Assembly (NCBI GenBank): GCA_002325375.1
Contig: DCRZ01000006.1
Location: forward strand, 128,911 to 192,910
Length of the DNA: 64,000 nucleotides
Direction of reading: 5' to 3'
DNA from: Rhodospirillaceae bacterium UBA1479
GTDB taxonomy: Bacteria > Pseudomonadota > Alphaproteobacteria > Rhodospirillales > Casp-alpha2
The position numbers were made by a program, and so were the translations under genes. Of this stretch, positions 9,044 to 17,524 are shown in pieces. Below the pieces are notes generated by a model. It was not told the origin of the DNA. It searched no databases and was given only the letters and a program-made list of their open reading frames with translations. The stretch's first letter is position 1. The number at the start of each line of letters is the position of its first letter.

Positions 9044-10381
9044 ATGACCACCCCGCCGCGCAAACGCGCCAGCGCCAAACGCACCCCGGCCAAGAGCCGC
9101 TCCCAGGCATCGTCATCGGCCACGTCGTCGAAGGATACCCAGGACACCCCGGCGCCCCAGGCTGAGGCGCCCGAAGAAAAGGCCGCTCCGGCGGCGGAAA
9201 AGCCGAAATCCTCCACCAAGGCCGAGGCCCCGGCGGCCTTCATCCCACCGCCGGCGCGCACGGCAAGTGCGGCGCGCGTCCTGGCCTGGCTGACCCTGGC
9301 CATCGGCGTCTGTGTCGGCACGGCGGCGTTCACCTGGCCGCAGTGGTCGCCCTATCTGGTCAAGGTGTTTCCCCATCTGGCGACGGCCGATGCCGGGGCC
9401 CCCGTGATCGACGAACTGGCCGGTCGCGTTCAGGCCTTGGAACAGGAAAAGACCGGCACCCTGCATCAATTGGAACAGGAACGCGCCCGGTTTCAGGATG
9501 AGTTGAAGACCCTGATGACGCGCCTGACCGAGGTCGAACAGGCCGTGGCCGAGGCCCGCAATCTGGTCAAGGCGGCCGAAGCCCCGGCCAGCACGGCAGC
9601 GGCGGCGGAATCCCTCAAGGTGCTGTCCGACCGCCTGGCCGAGCTTGAGCATGGCGGCGGGCAGGTCGGTGCCCTGGCCGCCCGGATCGAGGAAATCGAA
9701 AAGGCCAAGACCGACGCCGGCCAAGGGTCAGCCCCTGATGTCGGCCCGGACCCGAAAGTCGCGGCGGCGCTCGACGCCATGGCCGAGCGCCTGAAGCGCC
9801 TGGAACAGGAAACCGACGGCAAGGCCGCCGATTTTGACGGTGCGGCGGCCCGTGCCATCGTCCTGGCCACGGCGCAGCTGCGCGACGCCGTGCGCGAGGG
9901 CCGGCCGTTCACCGATGACCTGGACGCTCTCAAGGTGCTTGCCGACGGCCGTCCGGCCATTACCCAGATCCTGGGGGCCCTGACCCCCCATGCCGATCTC
10001 GGCGTCTCGACCCTGGCCGTGCTGCGCACCCGCTTCGCGACCTTGGCCGGCCCCATCGTCAACGCGGCCGATGCGGCGGAAGGGGACGGCTGGTTCGCCG
10101 AGGCGGCGGCCCGGCTGGCGTCCCTGGTCACCATCCGGCGCGTCGGCAATACCGCACCCGACGATTCCATCGACGCCCTGGTGTCGCGGGTCGACGCCTT
10201 GTTGTCGGCGGGCGATCTGCGCTCGGCGGTCGAAGCGCTCACGCTGCTGAAGGGCAAGCCAGCCGAGGTCGTGGCCCCCTGGCTGCGGTCTGCCGAGGCG
10301 CGCCTGGCGGCGGAAAAGGCTGTCGCCAATCTGCACGTCCATGCTCTGTCTCTGATCGCCCCGGCCAAGGCCGGCGGCTGA
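9044..10381 (+). CDS. Mic60/mitofilin-like inner-membrane protein
   Basis: A 445-aa protein with an Ala/Pro/Lys-rich cytoplasmic N-terminus (about 1-65), one membrane span (about 75-100, VLAWLTLAIGVCVGTAAF), a long Glu/Gln-rich coiled coil (about 120-280) and a C-terminal mitofilin-like helical domain. Alphaproteobacterial Mic60 is known to be encoded beside haem genes and to shape intracytoplasmic membranes, as its mitochondrial relative shapes cristae. ATG 9044 has GGGAG about 9 nt upstream; the longer frame upstream is not conserved in character. It is 14 bp before hemY. Assignment rests on architecture plus neighbourhood. Confidence 0.88.
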   Translation: MTTPPRKRASAKRTPAKSRSQASSSATSSKDTQDTPAPQAEAPEEKAAPAAEKPKSSTKAEAPAAFIPPPARTASAARVLAWLTLAIGVCVGTAAFTWPQWSPYLVKVFPHLATADAGAPVIDELAGRVQALEQEKTGTLHQLEQERARFQDELKTLMTRLTEVEQAVAEARNLVKAAEAPASTAAAAESLKVLSDRLAELEHGGGQVGALAARIEEIEKAKTDAGQGSAPDVGPDPKVAAALDAMAERLKRLEQETDGKAADFDGAAARAIVLATAQLRDAVREGRPFTDDLDALKVLADGRPAITQILGALTPHADLGVSTLAVLRTRFATLAGPIVNAADAAEGDGWFAEAAARLASLVTIRRVGNTAPDDSIDALVSRVDALLSAGDLRSAVEALTLLKGKPAEVVAPWLRSAEARLAAEKAVANLHVHALSLIAPAKAGG

Positions 10382-10395
10382 ACGGGAACGAAACC

Positions 10396-11793
10396 ATGCT
10401 CCGCGCCCTCCGCTTCCTCGCCGTCCTTGCGGTCCTGATCGCCGCCGTTCTGTGGCTGACCGACAACCCCGGCACGATCCGGGCCGAATGGCGGGGCTAT
10501 CAGGTCGAAACCTCGGCCGCCCTGATGATCGCCGTCGTGGCGTTGCTGATGGGGGCGTCGGCGGTGATCTATCGGGGTTGGATTTTCCTGCGCCGCACGC
10601 CGGGCACCATTGCCGCCGCCTGGCGCGAACGCCGTCGCCGACGCGGCTACGAGGCCCTGACCCGCGGCATGGTCGCCGTCGCCGCCGGCGACCCGGGAGA
10701 GGCCCGCAAACATTCCAAGCGGGCGGAGGTGCTGCTCAACGAACCGCCGCTGACCATGCTGCTGTCGGCCCAGGCGGCGCAGCTCGACGGCGACGATAAG
10801 GCCGCCGAAGGCTTCTTCAAGGCCATGTCGGAACGGCCGGAAACGGAATTCCTCGGCCTGCGCGGCCTATTGTCGCAGGCGCTCAACAAAGGCGACCGTG
10901 ACCGTGCGCTCGACCTCGCGCGCCGCGCCTACCGTCTGCGCCCGGCCAGCGAGTGGGTGGCAGGGACCCTGTTTGACCTGCAGGCCCAGTCGGGCCTGTG
11001 GCTTGACGCCAGCGTAACCAACGACGAACTCGGCCGCCGCAAGCTGGTCGACCGCGCCACGGCCGAGCGGCGCAAGGGCGTGCTGGCTTTCGAACAGGCG
11101 CGGCGGGCCCAGGCCGACGGTGATCCGGCGGCCGCGTTCAAGCACCTGCGCCAGGCCCATGATCTGGCACCGGACCTGGTGCCGGCGGCGGTGCGTTTGG
11201 CGCATCTACTGGTGATCGATGGCAAGGAGCGGCGGGCCGCCGGCTTGATCGAAAAGGCCTGGATCACGGCCCCCCATCCGGACCTTGCCCGCGGATACCT
11301 GAACGCGCGGCGGGCCGATGATGCGCTGGCCGCGGTCAAGGCCATGGAAAAACTGGCCCGCGCCAACCCGGATCATCCTGAAAGTCACCTCGCCCTGGCC
11401 CAGGCCGCCGCCGACGCGGCGCTGTGGGGCGAAGCGCGCAAACATCTGGACGTGGTGATCGCGGGGACGGGTCACGACGGCTATGTGGGGCGCGCGCTGC
11501 GTCTCTTGGCGGCCGTCGAGGAGGGTGAGGGCGAAAATCCCGCGCGGGCCCGTGATTGGCTGCTGCGCGCCGCGACGGCGGGCCCGGATAATGCCTGGGT
11601 CTGCGCCAGTTGCGGCAACGCGGCTCCGGAATGGTCCGTGACCTGTTCCAACTGCGGGCAGTTCGACGGCTATTCCTGGCGCACGCCGCCGCATGCGGGG
11701 GCCCATGTCGAGGTTCTGGAGGGGCGTGCGGGGGCGATTCCCGACGGCGGCACGGCCCGCCTGCCGGCGCCGGATGACGCCGGCGGCGCCTGA
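10396..11793 (+). CDS. HemY-type TPR membrane protein with C-terminal zinc ribbon
   Basis: A 465-aa protein: two N-terminal membrane segments (about 5-23 and 38-58), a basic patch (RRTPGTIAAAWRERRRRRG), then helical TPR-like repeats over most of its length. The C-terminus carries WVCASCG ... CSNCG (Cys about 403, 406, 417, 420), a rubredoxin-like zinc ribbon reminiscent of LapB/YciM. HemY_N proteins sit next to hemC/hemD; despite the name this is not protoporphyrinogen oxidase, and its exact role is unsettled. It probably acts as an inner-membrane scaffold with Mic60. Confidence 0.88.
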   Translation: MLRALRFLAVLAVLIAAVLWLTDNPGTIRAEWRGYQVETSAALMIAVVALLMGASAVIYRGWIFLRRTPGTIAAAWRERRRRRGYEALTRGMVAVAAGDPGEARKHSKRAEVLLNEPPLTMLLSAQAAQLDGDDKAAEGFFKAMSERPETEFLGLRGLLSQALNKGDRDRALDLARRAYRLRPASEWVAGTLFDLQAQSGLWLDASVTNDELGRRKLVDRATAERRKGVLAFEQARRAQADGDPAAAFKHLRQAHDLAPDLVPAAVRLAHLLVIDGKERRAAGLIEKAWITAPHPDLARGYLNARRADDALAAVKAMEKLARANPDHPESHLALAQAAADAALWGEARKHLDVVIAGTGHDGYVGRALRLLAAVEEGEGENPARARDWLLRAATAGPDNAWVCASCGNAAPEWSVTCSNCGQFDGYSWRTPPHAGAHVEVLEGRAGAIPDGGTARLPAPDDAGGA

Positions 11794-11829
11794 ACGCCGC
11801 ATCCCTGATCCCGGACTGCGTGTTTGAAC

Positions 11830-11856
11830 TTGACTTGCAGGCCCGCCTGATAGAGT
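11830..11856 (+). promoter_or_regulatory. Candidate sigma-70 promoter of tRNA-Thr
   Basis: TTGACT (11830-11835) and TAGAGT (11851-11856) are separated by 15 bp, about 35 bp before the tRNA. The -35 is good; the spacer is short and the -10 is imperfect. Inference from sequence only. Confidence 0.4.
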
Positions 11857-11890
11857 TTCCGCCTGGAAAACGCGCCCCTCGGGCCGCGTC

Positions 11891-11966
11891 GCCGCCTTAG
11901 CTCAGTTGGTAGAGCATCGCATTCGTAATGCGGGGGTCGGGTGTTCGAGTCACCCAGGCGGCACCA
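11891..11966 (+). tRNA. tRNA-Thr (anticodon CGT)
   Basis: A complete 76-nt cloverleaf. The acceptor GCCGCCT (11891-11897) pairs with AGGCGGC (11956-11962), the D stem is GCTC/GAGC, the anticodon stem TCGCA/TGCGG closes loop TTCGTAA with anticodon CGT, and the T stem GGGTG/CACCC closes TTCGAGT. Discriminator A is followed by an encoded CCA at 11964-11966. It reads ACG codons, which are frequent in GC-rich genomes. No intron. I saw no duplicated tRNA 3' end nearby that would mark an attachment site. Confidence 0.97.
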
Positions 11967-12080
11967 TTTCCTCCGTTACTTCCGCCACCGTGAAGAAGCG
12001 ACCCCTTGGGGGCTGCGGCTTTGTCACGCCGTGTTCAGGTGATAAGAAGTCAACCTTCATACACCGTGATCCAGGCTGAA

Positions 12081-13880
12081 ATGATTTCTTCGAAATATCC
12101 GTCCGCCTATTTTTCCCAGAAAGAGGTCCTCGGCGTTCTCGCCGTGCCGGCGACCGCCATTCTTGCAAACGGCTGTCTTGTTTCGGTTCTGAAACTCGCG
12201 GGCGCCGATGTGCTCGCTTACGGGCTTATCATCCCCTTGGTCCTGTTGGCGGTCGGCGTCATGATTCGGCACCTGCGCCACCATGCGGCGCTGCCTGACG
12301 GGCGGCGGCTGCTTGTCCTGCTGGGGTTCGCCGCGGCGGCATCGCTGGCGCACCTCCTGGTCTTCGGGACGGCGATCAACAATGATGCAACCTTGCACGC
12401 CGCGCATGCGTTCCATGCCTTTTTTTCCAGCGGGACATTTTCGTTTTCTGAAGCGCCATTCATGACCTTCGGCCCGCAGCCGACCGCCAAGCACTGGCTG
12501 CCAAACAATCTTGAATATGCCGTCACGGCGGTTGCCTGGATTTTCGACCTGTCCTTCCAGGAACTTACCTGGGGCGTGAACTTTGTCTACAACCTGCTTT
12601 ACGTCGCTGCGTTCTTGTCACTGGTGTTCATCTTCATGGGCGCGATTCCGGGCATGGTTCTGGCGGCCGCATTCCTGGTCGCGCTCTATGCCGTCATCGG
12701 GAATTCCGAAGACATCATCGGAATGGGATTGTTCCGGGGCTTCGAAAACAAGGGGCTGATTTTTGGGTTTTACTATTGGGGGGTGATCGCCTTGTTTCTG
12801 GCATCGCCGAAGCGTCCGGTGGCGGGGCCGGCGGCGGCAGTGATCGTATTCGCGGCGAGCGCTGTGTTCGTATCGGCCAATTTTCCTGTCTTGGCGGTGA
12901 TCGCGGTCGCCATGGCAATCGGGGCGGTGGTGGCGCCGCCGCGACGGTCCGTCATCATGGGAACGATACTGATTATTCTGCCCCTTATTCTCGCGGCGGC
13001 GGTCTATATGGCGCTCCCGGGCGGGGACGTTTTGGCGCCCCCCGGCATGCAAATGACGGCAGGCGGCACCGCAGGCGCCCTGCAGGTCGCCGATATCGTC
13101 ACATACCCGAAAAAACACTGGATACTCGCCGCCGTGGTCGTTGCTTGGTTGTTTTGGTTCGACCGCGTACTGGCAGCCCAACTCGGGATTTATCTTGTGA
13201 TCGCCGTCGTTTCCCATACGCAATGGACGTATGAACTGGCGTCACCCTTTCTTGGCGGGTACGGCCGGGTCATCTGGCGGTTTCTGATCTTGTTCAATCC
13301 GTTCGTTCCGATCATCGTCGGCGGGGCCGCTCTGGCCGGTCGGCTTGATCAGCGGGTGCCGCTCAGATTGCCCGTGTTGGCGCTTGCCGCCGTCGCCCTG
13401 GGCGTGTTTCTGCGCCCGCCGCCGTCACATCCTTACAAGGGGGCGGTCCGTCCGGTGTTGCCGCATGTGGCTGAAACCTGCCAGCCTGGGGCAAGTATTT
13501 TAACCTCACGCGCCTTGGGCGCGGTTCTGCCGGTTATCGCTCCGACCTTCCGTATTTTTGTTGGCAAGGACCAGTATCTGAGTTGGCAGATCGCCAATTT
13601 GCCCAGCGCGTCCGCCGACCGGAAGCGGGCGGAAGCTGTTCGGGACGCGTCCCAGTATCTTGGGAGTGGGGGAGCGGCGGCGGAACAGGCTTTCCTGGAG
13701 GTAATGGCCCGGGAGCGCCCGGATATTGTGATCGCGGATACCCCCCTGTCCGCACGGGCGGAACAGGCGATGGCCGGATACGGCAAGACCGTGTTTCAGG
13801 CGCCGTCTCCTTATGTCGCGGGCAAGGTTGAAACGTTCCAGATTTTCAGCCTTCCGGAGATCTGCGACAAAGACCGGTGA
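12081..13880 (+). CDS. Unrecognised polytopic membrane protein
   Basis: About 599 aa with roughly a dozen hydrophobic segments covering the first 440 residues, then a soluble C-terminal domain of about 150 residues (from PHVAETCQPG). The layout of many membrane helices with a long first loop (DATLHAAHAFHAFF, then PTAKHWLPNN) recalls GT-C glycosyltransferase-like proteins, but I do not recognise the family. The start is uncertain: ATG 12081 is the first ATG, with weak ribosome-site support, and GTG 12066 or TTG 12006 are possible. It is less GC-rich than its neighbours, stands alone between tRNA-Thr and a terminator, and may have been acquired. Confidence 0.75.
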   Translation: MISSKYPSAYFSQKEVLGVLAVPATAILANGCLVSVLKLAGADVLAYGLIIPLVLLAVGVMIRHLRHHAALPDGRRLLVLLGFAAAASLAHLLVFGTAINNDATLHAAHAFHAFFSSGTFSFSEAPFMTFGPQPTAKHWLPNNLEYAVTAVAWIFDLSFQELTWGVNFVYNLLYVAAFLSLVFIFMGAIPGMVLAAAFLVALYAVIGNSEDIIGMGLFRGFENKGLIFGFYYWGVIALFLASPKRPVAGPAAAVIVFAASAVFVSANFPVLAVIAVAMAIGAVVAPPRRSVIMGTILIILPLILAAAVYMALPGGDVLAPPGMQMTAGGTAGALQVADIVTYPKKHWILAAVVVAWLFWFDRVLAAQLGIYLVIAVVSHTQWTYELASPFLGGYGRVIWRFLILFNPFVPIIVGGAALAGRLDQRVPLRLPVLALAAVALGVFLRPPPSHPYKGAVRPVLPHVAETCQPGASILTSRALGAVLPVIAPTFRIFVGKDQYLSWQIANLPSASADRKRAEAVRDASQYLGSGGAAAEQAFLEVMARERPDIVIADTPLSARAEQAMAGYGKTVFQAPSPYVAGKVETFQIFSLPEICDKDR

Positions 13881-13912
13881 ATTTCGTCCGCTGGGCGCAG
13901 GGCAAAAGAAAA

Positions 13913-13943
13913 CCGGCCCGCGAGGGGCGGGCCGGCGAGTTTT
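13913..13943 (+). terminator. Rho-independent terminator
   Basis: A perfect 9-bp GC stem (CCGGCCCGC 13913-13921 with GCGGGCCGG 13927-13935) and a 5-nt loop are followed by CGAG and TTTT (13940-13943). It is 33 bp after the stop of the polytopic membrane protein gene. Confidence 0.7.
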
Positions 13944-14106
13944 AACAGGGAGGCTGCCGAGGCATCCGGGGAGGGAGGGGAGAGGGATACCTCGACAATG
14001 ACCATACCCTAGCGGGCAGATCGGTCTGATTCAGTGACCAAAGTCACATTCATAAAAAATAATTTAAGGGGGTGGTCGTGGCCTGAGCGCGGATGCGCCG
14101 GGCGCG

Positions 14107-14313
14107 TCAGTGTTCTTGGAGCTGACGGTAGAAGTTGCGATCCAGCAGCACGGCCTCTGACAGGGTGCGGCGGCGGTTTTGGGAATCTTCGCGAACCAGA
14201 ACGTAATGAGGAACAGGCGTGCGTTCGCTGCCGTTGGCGGCGACGACCCAGACCATGCGGGGTTCGTCCACCTTCACGAAACGGGCGCCTAGGTCGATGC
14301 GACGCTTCTTCAT
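14107..14313 (-). CDS. Small basic hypothetical protein (68 aa)
   Basis: A compact, charged 68-aa protein starting MKKRRIDLGARFVKVDEPRM. It has a plausible beta-rich core (MVWVVAANG ... VPHYVLVRED) and a C-terminal helix. No cysteines or membrane segment. A weak GAAGAA ribosome site precedes ATG 14313. It lies 140 bp downstream of the flagellin-like gene on the same strand. I do not recognise the family. Its codon use looks like that of its neighbours, so it is probably real. Confidence 0.65.
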   Translation of the reverse strand: MKKRRIDLGARFVKVDEPRMVWVVAANGSERTPVPHYVLVREDSQNRRRTLSEAVLLDRNFYRQLQEH

Positions 14314-14454
14314 TGTTCTTCGGTTTCTTGGTCTTCTATGGGGTGACAGGGGGAGAGCACTTAGTCGCACTACGTAACGCGGCGGTCACCTGCTTTTCAA
14401 ACTAAAAATCGGCCCGAAGGGCGAAAAAAAGACTTGCCTGATGAACGGCGATGT

Positions 14455-15195
14455 TTAGGCGCGAAGATTGACCAATCGCCCGCGCACCGCGCTTTCGAAC
14501 AATCCTTCATTGCCGATCTGGATAAAGGACTGAGCGGTGCCGCCGCGGAACTCGAGTGTGTCGCCCAGTGCGGCCAGGCTCGACAGCCGGCTTTCCGCCG
14601 TGCGAAGGGCGATGCGCACGCGGGTGCGGGCGGCCACCGCCTCATCCTGGGTCAGGGCGCTGATCCCGGCAAGGTCCAGGCCCGTGGTGTCGAGCGGTTG
14701 GGCGCGCACGGTGACGCGGCCGCCGAATTCAGTGGTCTGGATGGTCACCCGGCCCTGGCGGCTGGAAATCAGGTTGACGCCGCCCGTTTCGGCGCGCGCG
14801 ACAAGGCGGTCGATGGAGTCCAGCGCGCGCCCGGCGGCGGTGGTGATGTTCAGCCGCGACACCCGCGTTTCGTCAAGGCGAAGCGCGGTGCGGGGCGATG
14901 TCAGCCCGCCGTTGATGGCGGTGGACAGTTGTTCTTCCAGGGCGCGCAACTGATTGACGATCTGTCCGCCCGCCGTCGCGGCGCGGCCGACGGCGGTGGC
15001 GGCGTCGGCCGCGCGCAGGGTGATGCCTTGCCGCGGATCGAGGGACAGGCCGAGGGAATCGGGGGTGGCGCGGGACGGCGTCGCCGCCGCTGTTCGTTCG
15101 AAGGCAAGGGCGCTGCGCGCACGGCTGACCGCCAGCCCGCTCGACAGGTTCAGTTGCGTGGCGATGGCGGCGTTGATGTCCGTGGCCATGGACAT
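14455..15195 (-). CDS. Flagellin-like protein
   Basis: A 246-aa protein, rich in Ala and long helices, with no signal peptide. Flagellin-type traits are visible: a helix ending in an ALDSIDRLVARAETGGVNLIS-like segment (compare the conserved flagellin motif before the hypervariable region), then RVTIQTTEFGGRVTV and LDTTGLDLAGIS, and a C-terminal helix of Ala/Arg repeats with SLAALGDTLEFR. It is shorter and more divergent than typical flagellins and may be an accessory filament or hook-associated-like protein. ATG 15195 and ATG 15189 are both possible starts. No other flagellar genes are in the window. Confidence 0.6.
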   Translation of the reverse strand: MSMATDINAAIATQLNLSSGLAVSRARSALAFERTAAATPSRATPDSLGLSLDPRQGITLRAADAATAVGRAATAGGQIVNQLRALEEQLSTAINGGLTSPRTALRLDETRVSRLNITTAAGRALDSIDRLVARAETGGVNLISSRQGRVTIQTTEFGGRVTVRAQPLDTTGLDLAGISALTQDEAVAARTRVRIALRTAESRLSSLAALGDTLEFRGGTAQSFIQIGNEGLFESAVRGRLVNLRA

Positions 15196-15876
15196 TCCCG
15201 GGAACCGCTTCTCAGTGAGGCGGTTCGTTCTGGCGGCCGCGGTCCGTTCTGTGCGCGGTCCGGAATGCGCGGAACGGCCCGTTCCTCGGGCCATCCTGGA
15301 CGTCAAGTCGGTGTTCAGTCTAGCAAGCGGGCGGGCGGCCGCCAACGGCGGCGATGCCTTGCGGCGCGATGAAATCTCAACGAAGCCGCCTAACGAATTG
15401 AATTTTAATGGTTAATAAAATCAACGTCCGGCCCGCGAATCGGGCTGTAATACTGCGCAGGTAGTTGCAAAAGTGTGATTCCGCCACTGTTGCGGAACGA
15501 TTTTGCCCCTCATGGGGCCGGGTTCGACCGGTCCAGGTCCAACCGGCTTCCTTCGGGCGGGGTCAATGCCCGCCTGCCCATATGGATGTGAAGTCCTGAA
15601 TTATCAAAACGTTAACCAATTTACCTCAACAATAACCTCGGATTCGAAGGCAAGCCTGTTGATGCACATGACGTCCGCCGCCGGCGTTTCGGCGGCTTGA
15701 CGCCCGCTTAACAACGATAGCAGTTGCATGGCGCCGGCGAGCGGGTAAATTCATTGCATCACGGGTATGGACCGGCCCGGCCGGACGGCCATCCGACGTT
15801 CGCGGTGATCCCGGCGCGGGTCGGGACGGCAGGCCGGGGGGATGACGTCGGCAGCGAACAGGCATGGGGCAAGGCA
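15196..15876. other. Long intergenic region between divergent genes
   Basis: About 680 bp between the flagellin-like gene (minus) and the J-domain gene (plus). The part around 15390-15425 and 15598-15640 is markedly AT-rich (for example GAATTTTAATGGTTAATAAA and AAAACGTTAACCAATTT), which suits promoters. Short frames in it are not protein-like. I could not assign sigma-54 or sigma-28 motifs. No RNA gene recognised. Confidence 0.5.
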
Positions 15877-16536
15877 ATGACCCAGGACATTAAAAAACAT
15901 TCCTATACCATTCCATGTGCCTCCGCGTTCCGCGACGCGGTGACCGACCTGGCGACCCGCCGGCGGGTCAACGTGGGCGATCTGGCGCGCTCGGTGCTGC
16001 TGGTCGTTCCGGAAGGCGTGATCCGGGATTTCCCCGATCCGGGCGAGCCGGATCAGCACGACCGCGAAACGGTCATTCTCAAATCCGGCACGGCCAAGGG
16101 CCGCCCATGGCGGCGCAAGCCGCGCCTGCAGGTACGCATGGCGCCCGGCTTCGAGATCGAATTCATGCGTCGCGCCCTGGCCATCGCCCTGGCCTTGGAT
16201 CATGGGGAAACCCGCGTGCTGCTGCATTCCGAGGACGCCCAGCAAGAACCGCCGGAAGCGACCGGACGGGAGGTCGTCGATCCCGAAGAGATCGTCCGCC
16301 TGCGCACCATCGTTTCGGTGCTTTCCTTCGACCCCTTGAACGACGGCGTGCGCTCGCGCGAGGACGCGCTGTACGTTCTCGGCTTCCCGCCGGGCCGTAT
16401 CCCCGACGGCGAGACGTTGCGCGCACGGTTCCGCATGCTGGCGACCATTCACCATCCGGACAGCCCCCACGGCGACCACCGGCGCATGAGCCAGCTCAAC
16501 AGCGCCATGGATATCCTGAAGCGCGGCGCGGCCTGA
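15877..16536 (+). CDS. C-terminal J-domain protein (DnaJ-like co-chaperone)
   Basis: A 219-aa protein. The last 65 residues form a J-domain: SREDALYVLGF, then helix II and the invariant HPD tripeptide in IHHPDSPHGDH (about 193-195), then an NSAMDIL helix. This should stimulate a DnaK ATPase. The N-terminal 150 residues are unknown and include a basic GRPWRRKPRLQVRM stretch. There is no Gly/Phe region or zinc-finger domain, so it is a class III J protein. ATG 15877 has AAGG about 5 nt upstream; the frame extends further upstream with poor character. Stand-alone transcription unit, apparently. Confidence 0.82.
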   Translation: MTQDIKKHSYTIPCASAFRDAVTDLATRRRVNVGDLARSVLLVVPEGVIRDFPDPGEPDQHDRETVILKSGTAKGRPWRRKPRLQVRMAPGFEIEFMRRALAIALALDHGETRVLLHSEDAQQEPPEATGREVVDPEEIVRLRTIVSVLSFDPLNDGVRSREDALYVLGFPPGRIPDGETLRARFRMLATIHHPDSPHGDHRRMSQLNSAMDILKRGAA

Positions 16537-16740
16537 CGGCATTATCGCCCGTCGAGGGGGCGGGCGCATAACCGGTGCGCTTGCGGAACGAAAACCGCTG
16601 TCCTCTCGGCCTGATTCCAATAGTCGACGCGCCATTTTTTCTTGAGACGGTCCGGTCGTTATGGCCTCATGCCGGCCAAGGACGAGACGCGCCGCCCTGC
16701 CGTCCGGCATCGGCGGACCAACGACATTCAGGACAAGATC

Positions 16741-17481
16741 ATGCGACTAAAAGACAAGGTGGCGCTGGTAACGGGCGCCGGATCAGGCTTTGGCGAGGGC
16801 ATCGCCCACCGTTTCGCCGAGGAAGGGGCGCGGGTCGTCGTCGCCGATATCGACGGGGCGGCGGCCGAGCGGGTGGCAAAGGACATCCAGGCCCGCTCGT
16901 TCCAGTGCGATGTTTCGAACAGCGATCAGGTCAAGGCCATGGTCGACGCAACGGTCAGCTGGCACGGCCGCCTCGACATCCTGGTCAACAACGCCGGCAT
17001 CGCGCAGAAGCGGGGTCCCATGCTGGACGTCAGCGAGGCCGATTTCGACCGCATCTACGCCGTCAACGTGAAGAGCATCTATCTGGCGGCCGTCCATGCC
17101 GTGCCGCAGATGCGGGCCCAGGGCGGCGGCGTGATCCTGAATACAGCCTCGACCGCCGGCGTGCGCCCGCGCCCGGGCCTGACCTGGTACAACGGATCCA
17201 AGGGGGCGGTCATCACCCTGACCAAGTCCATGGCCGGGGAACTGGCGGCGGACAAGATCCGCGTCTGTGCGATCAACCCCGTACTGGGGGCGACGGGCCT
17301 GACCGCCGATTTCATGGGCGGCGACAGCCCGGACCTGCGCGCCCAGTTCAATACCACCATTCCGCTCGGCCGCATGTCGACACCCCAGGACGTCGCCAAC
17401 GCGGCCCTGTTCCTGGCCTCGGATGAGGCCGAATTCCTGACCGGCGTGTGCCTGGAGGTCGATGGCGGGCGCTGCATCTAG
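16741..17481 (+). CDS. SDR family oxidoreductase (glucose/3-ketoacyl-type)
   Basis: A 246-aa classical short-chain dehydrogenase. It has the cofactor motif TGAGSGFG (11-18), VVVADID with an acidic residue favouring NAD, NNAG (83-86), and a catalytic Ser137-Tyr150-Lys154 triad in NTASTAG ... WYNGSK. The C-terminal CLEVDGGRCI is typical. Substrate is not predictable. ATG 16741 has AGGA about 9 nt upstream. The D-2-hydroxyacid dehydrogenase gene starts 43 bp downstream on the same strand, so the two may form an operon acting on a hydroxyacid or sugar acid. Confidence 0.92.
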   Translation: MRLKDKVALVTGAGSGFGEGIAHRFAEEGARVVVADIDGAAAERVAKDIQARSFQCDVSNSDQVKAMVDATVSWHGRLDILVNNAGIAQKRGPMLDVSEADFDRIYAVNVKSIYLAAVHAVPQMRAQGGGVILNTASTAGVRPRPGLTWYNGSKGAVITLTKSMAGELAADKIRVCAINPVLGATGLTADFMGGDSPDLRAQFNTTIPLGRMSTPQDVANAALFLASDEAEFLTGVCLEVDGGRCI

Positions 17482-17524
17482 GCATCCGTCGCCACCATAA
17501 TCGCAACAGGGGGAGTTTCCATCC

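Noticed and set aside
11891..13943. Genomic island integrated at tRNA-Thr
   Set aside because: No integrase, and no repeat of the tRNA 3' end found; only one adjacent gene looks compositionally different.
15503..15700. Small plus-strand open frame in the 15.2-15.9 kb gap
   Set aside because: TTG start, no ribosome site, Pro/Gly-rich then Ser-rich translation without family character.
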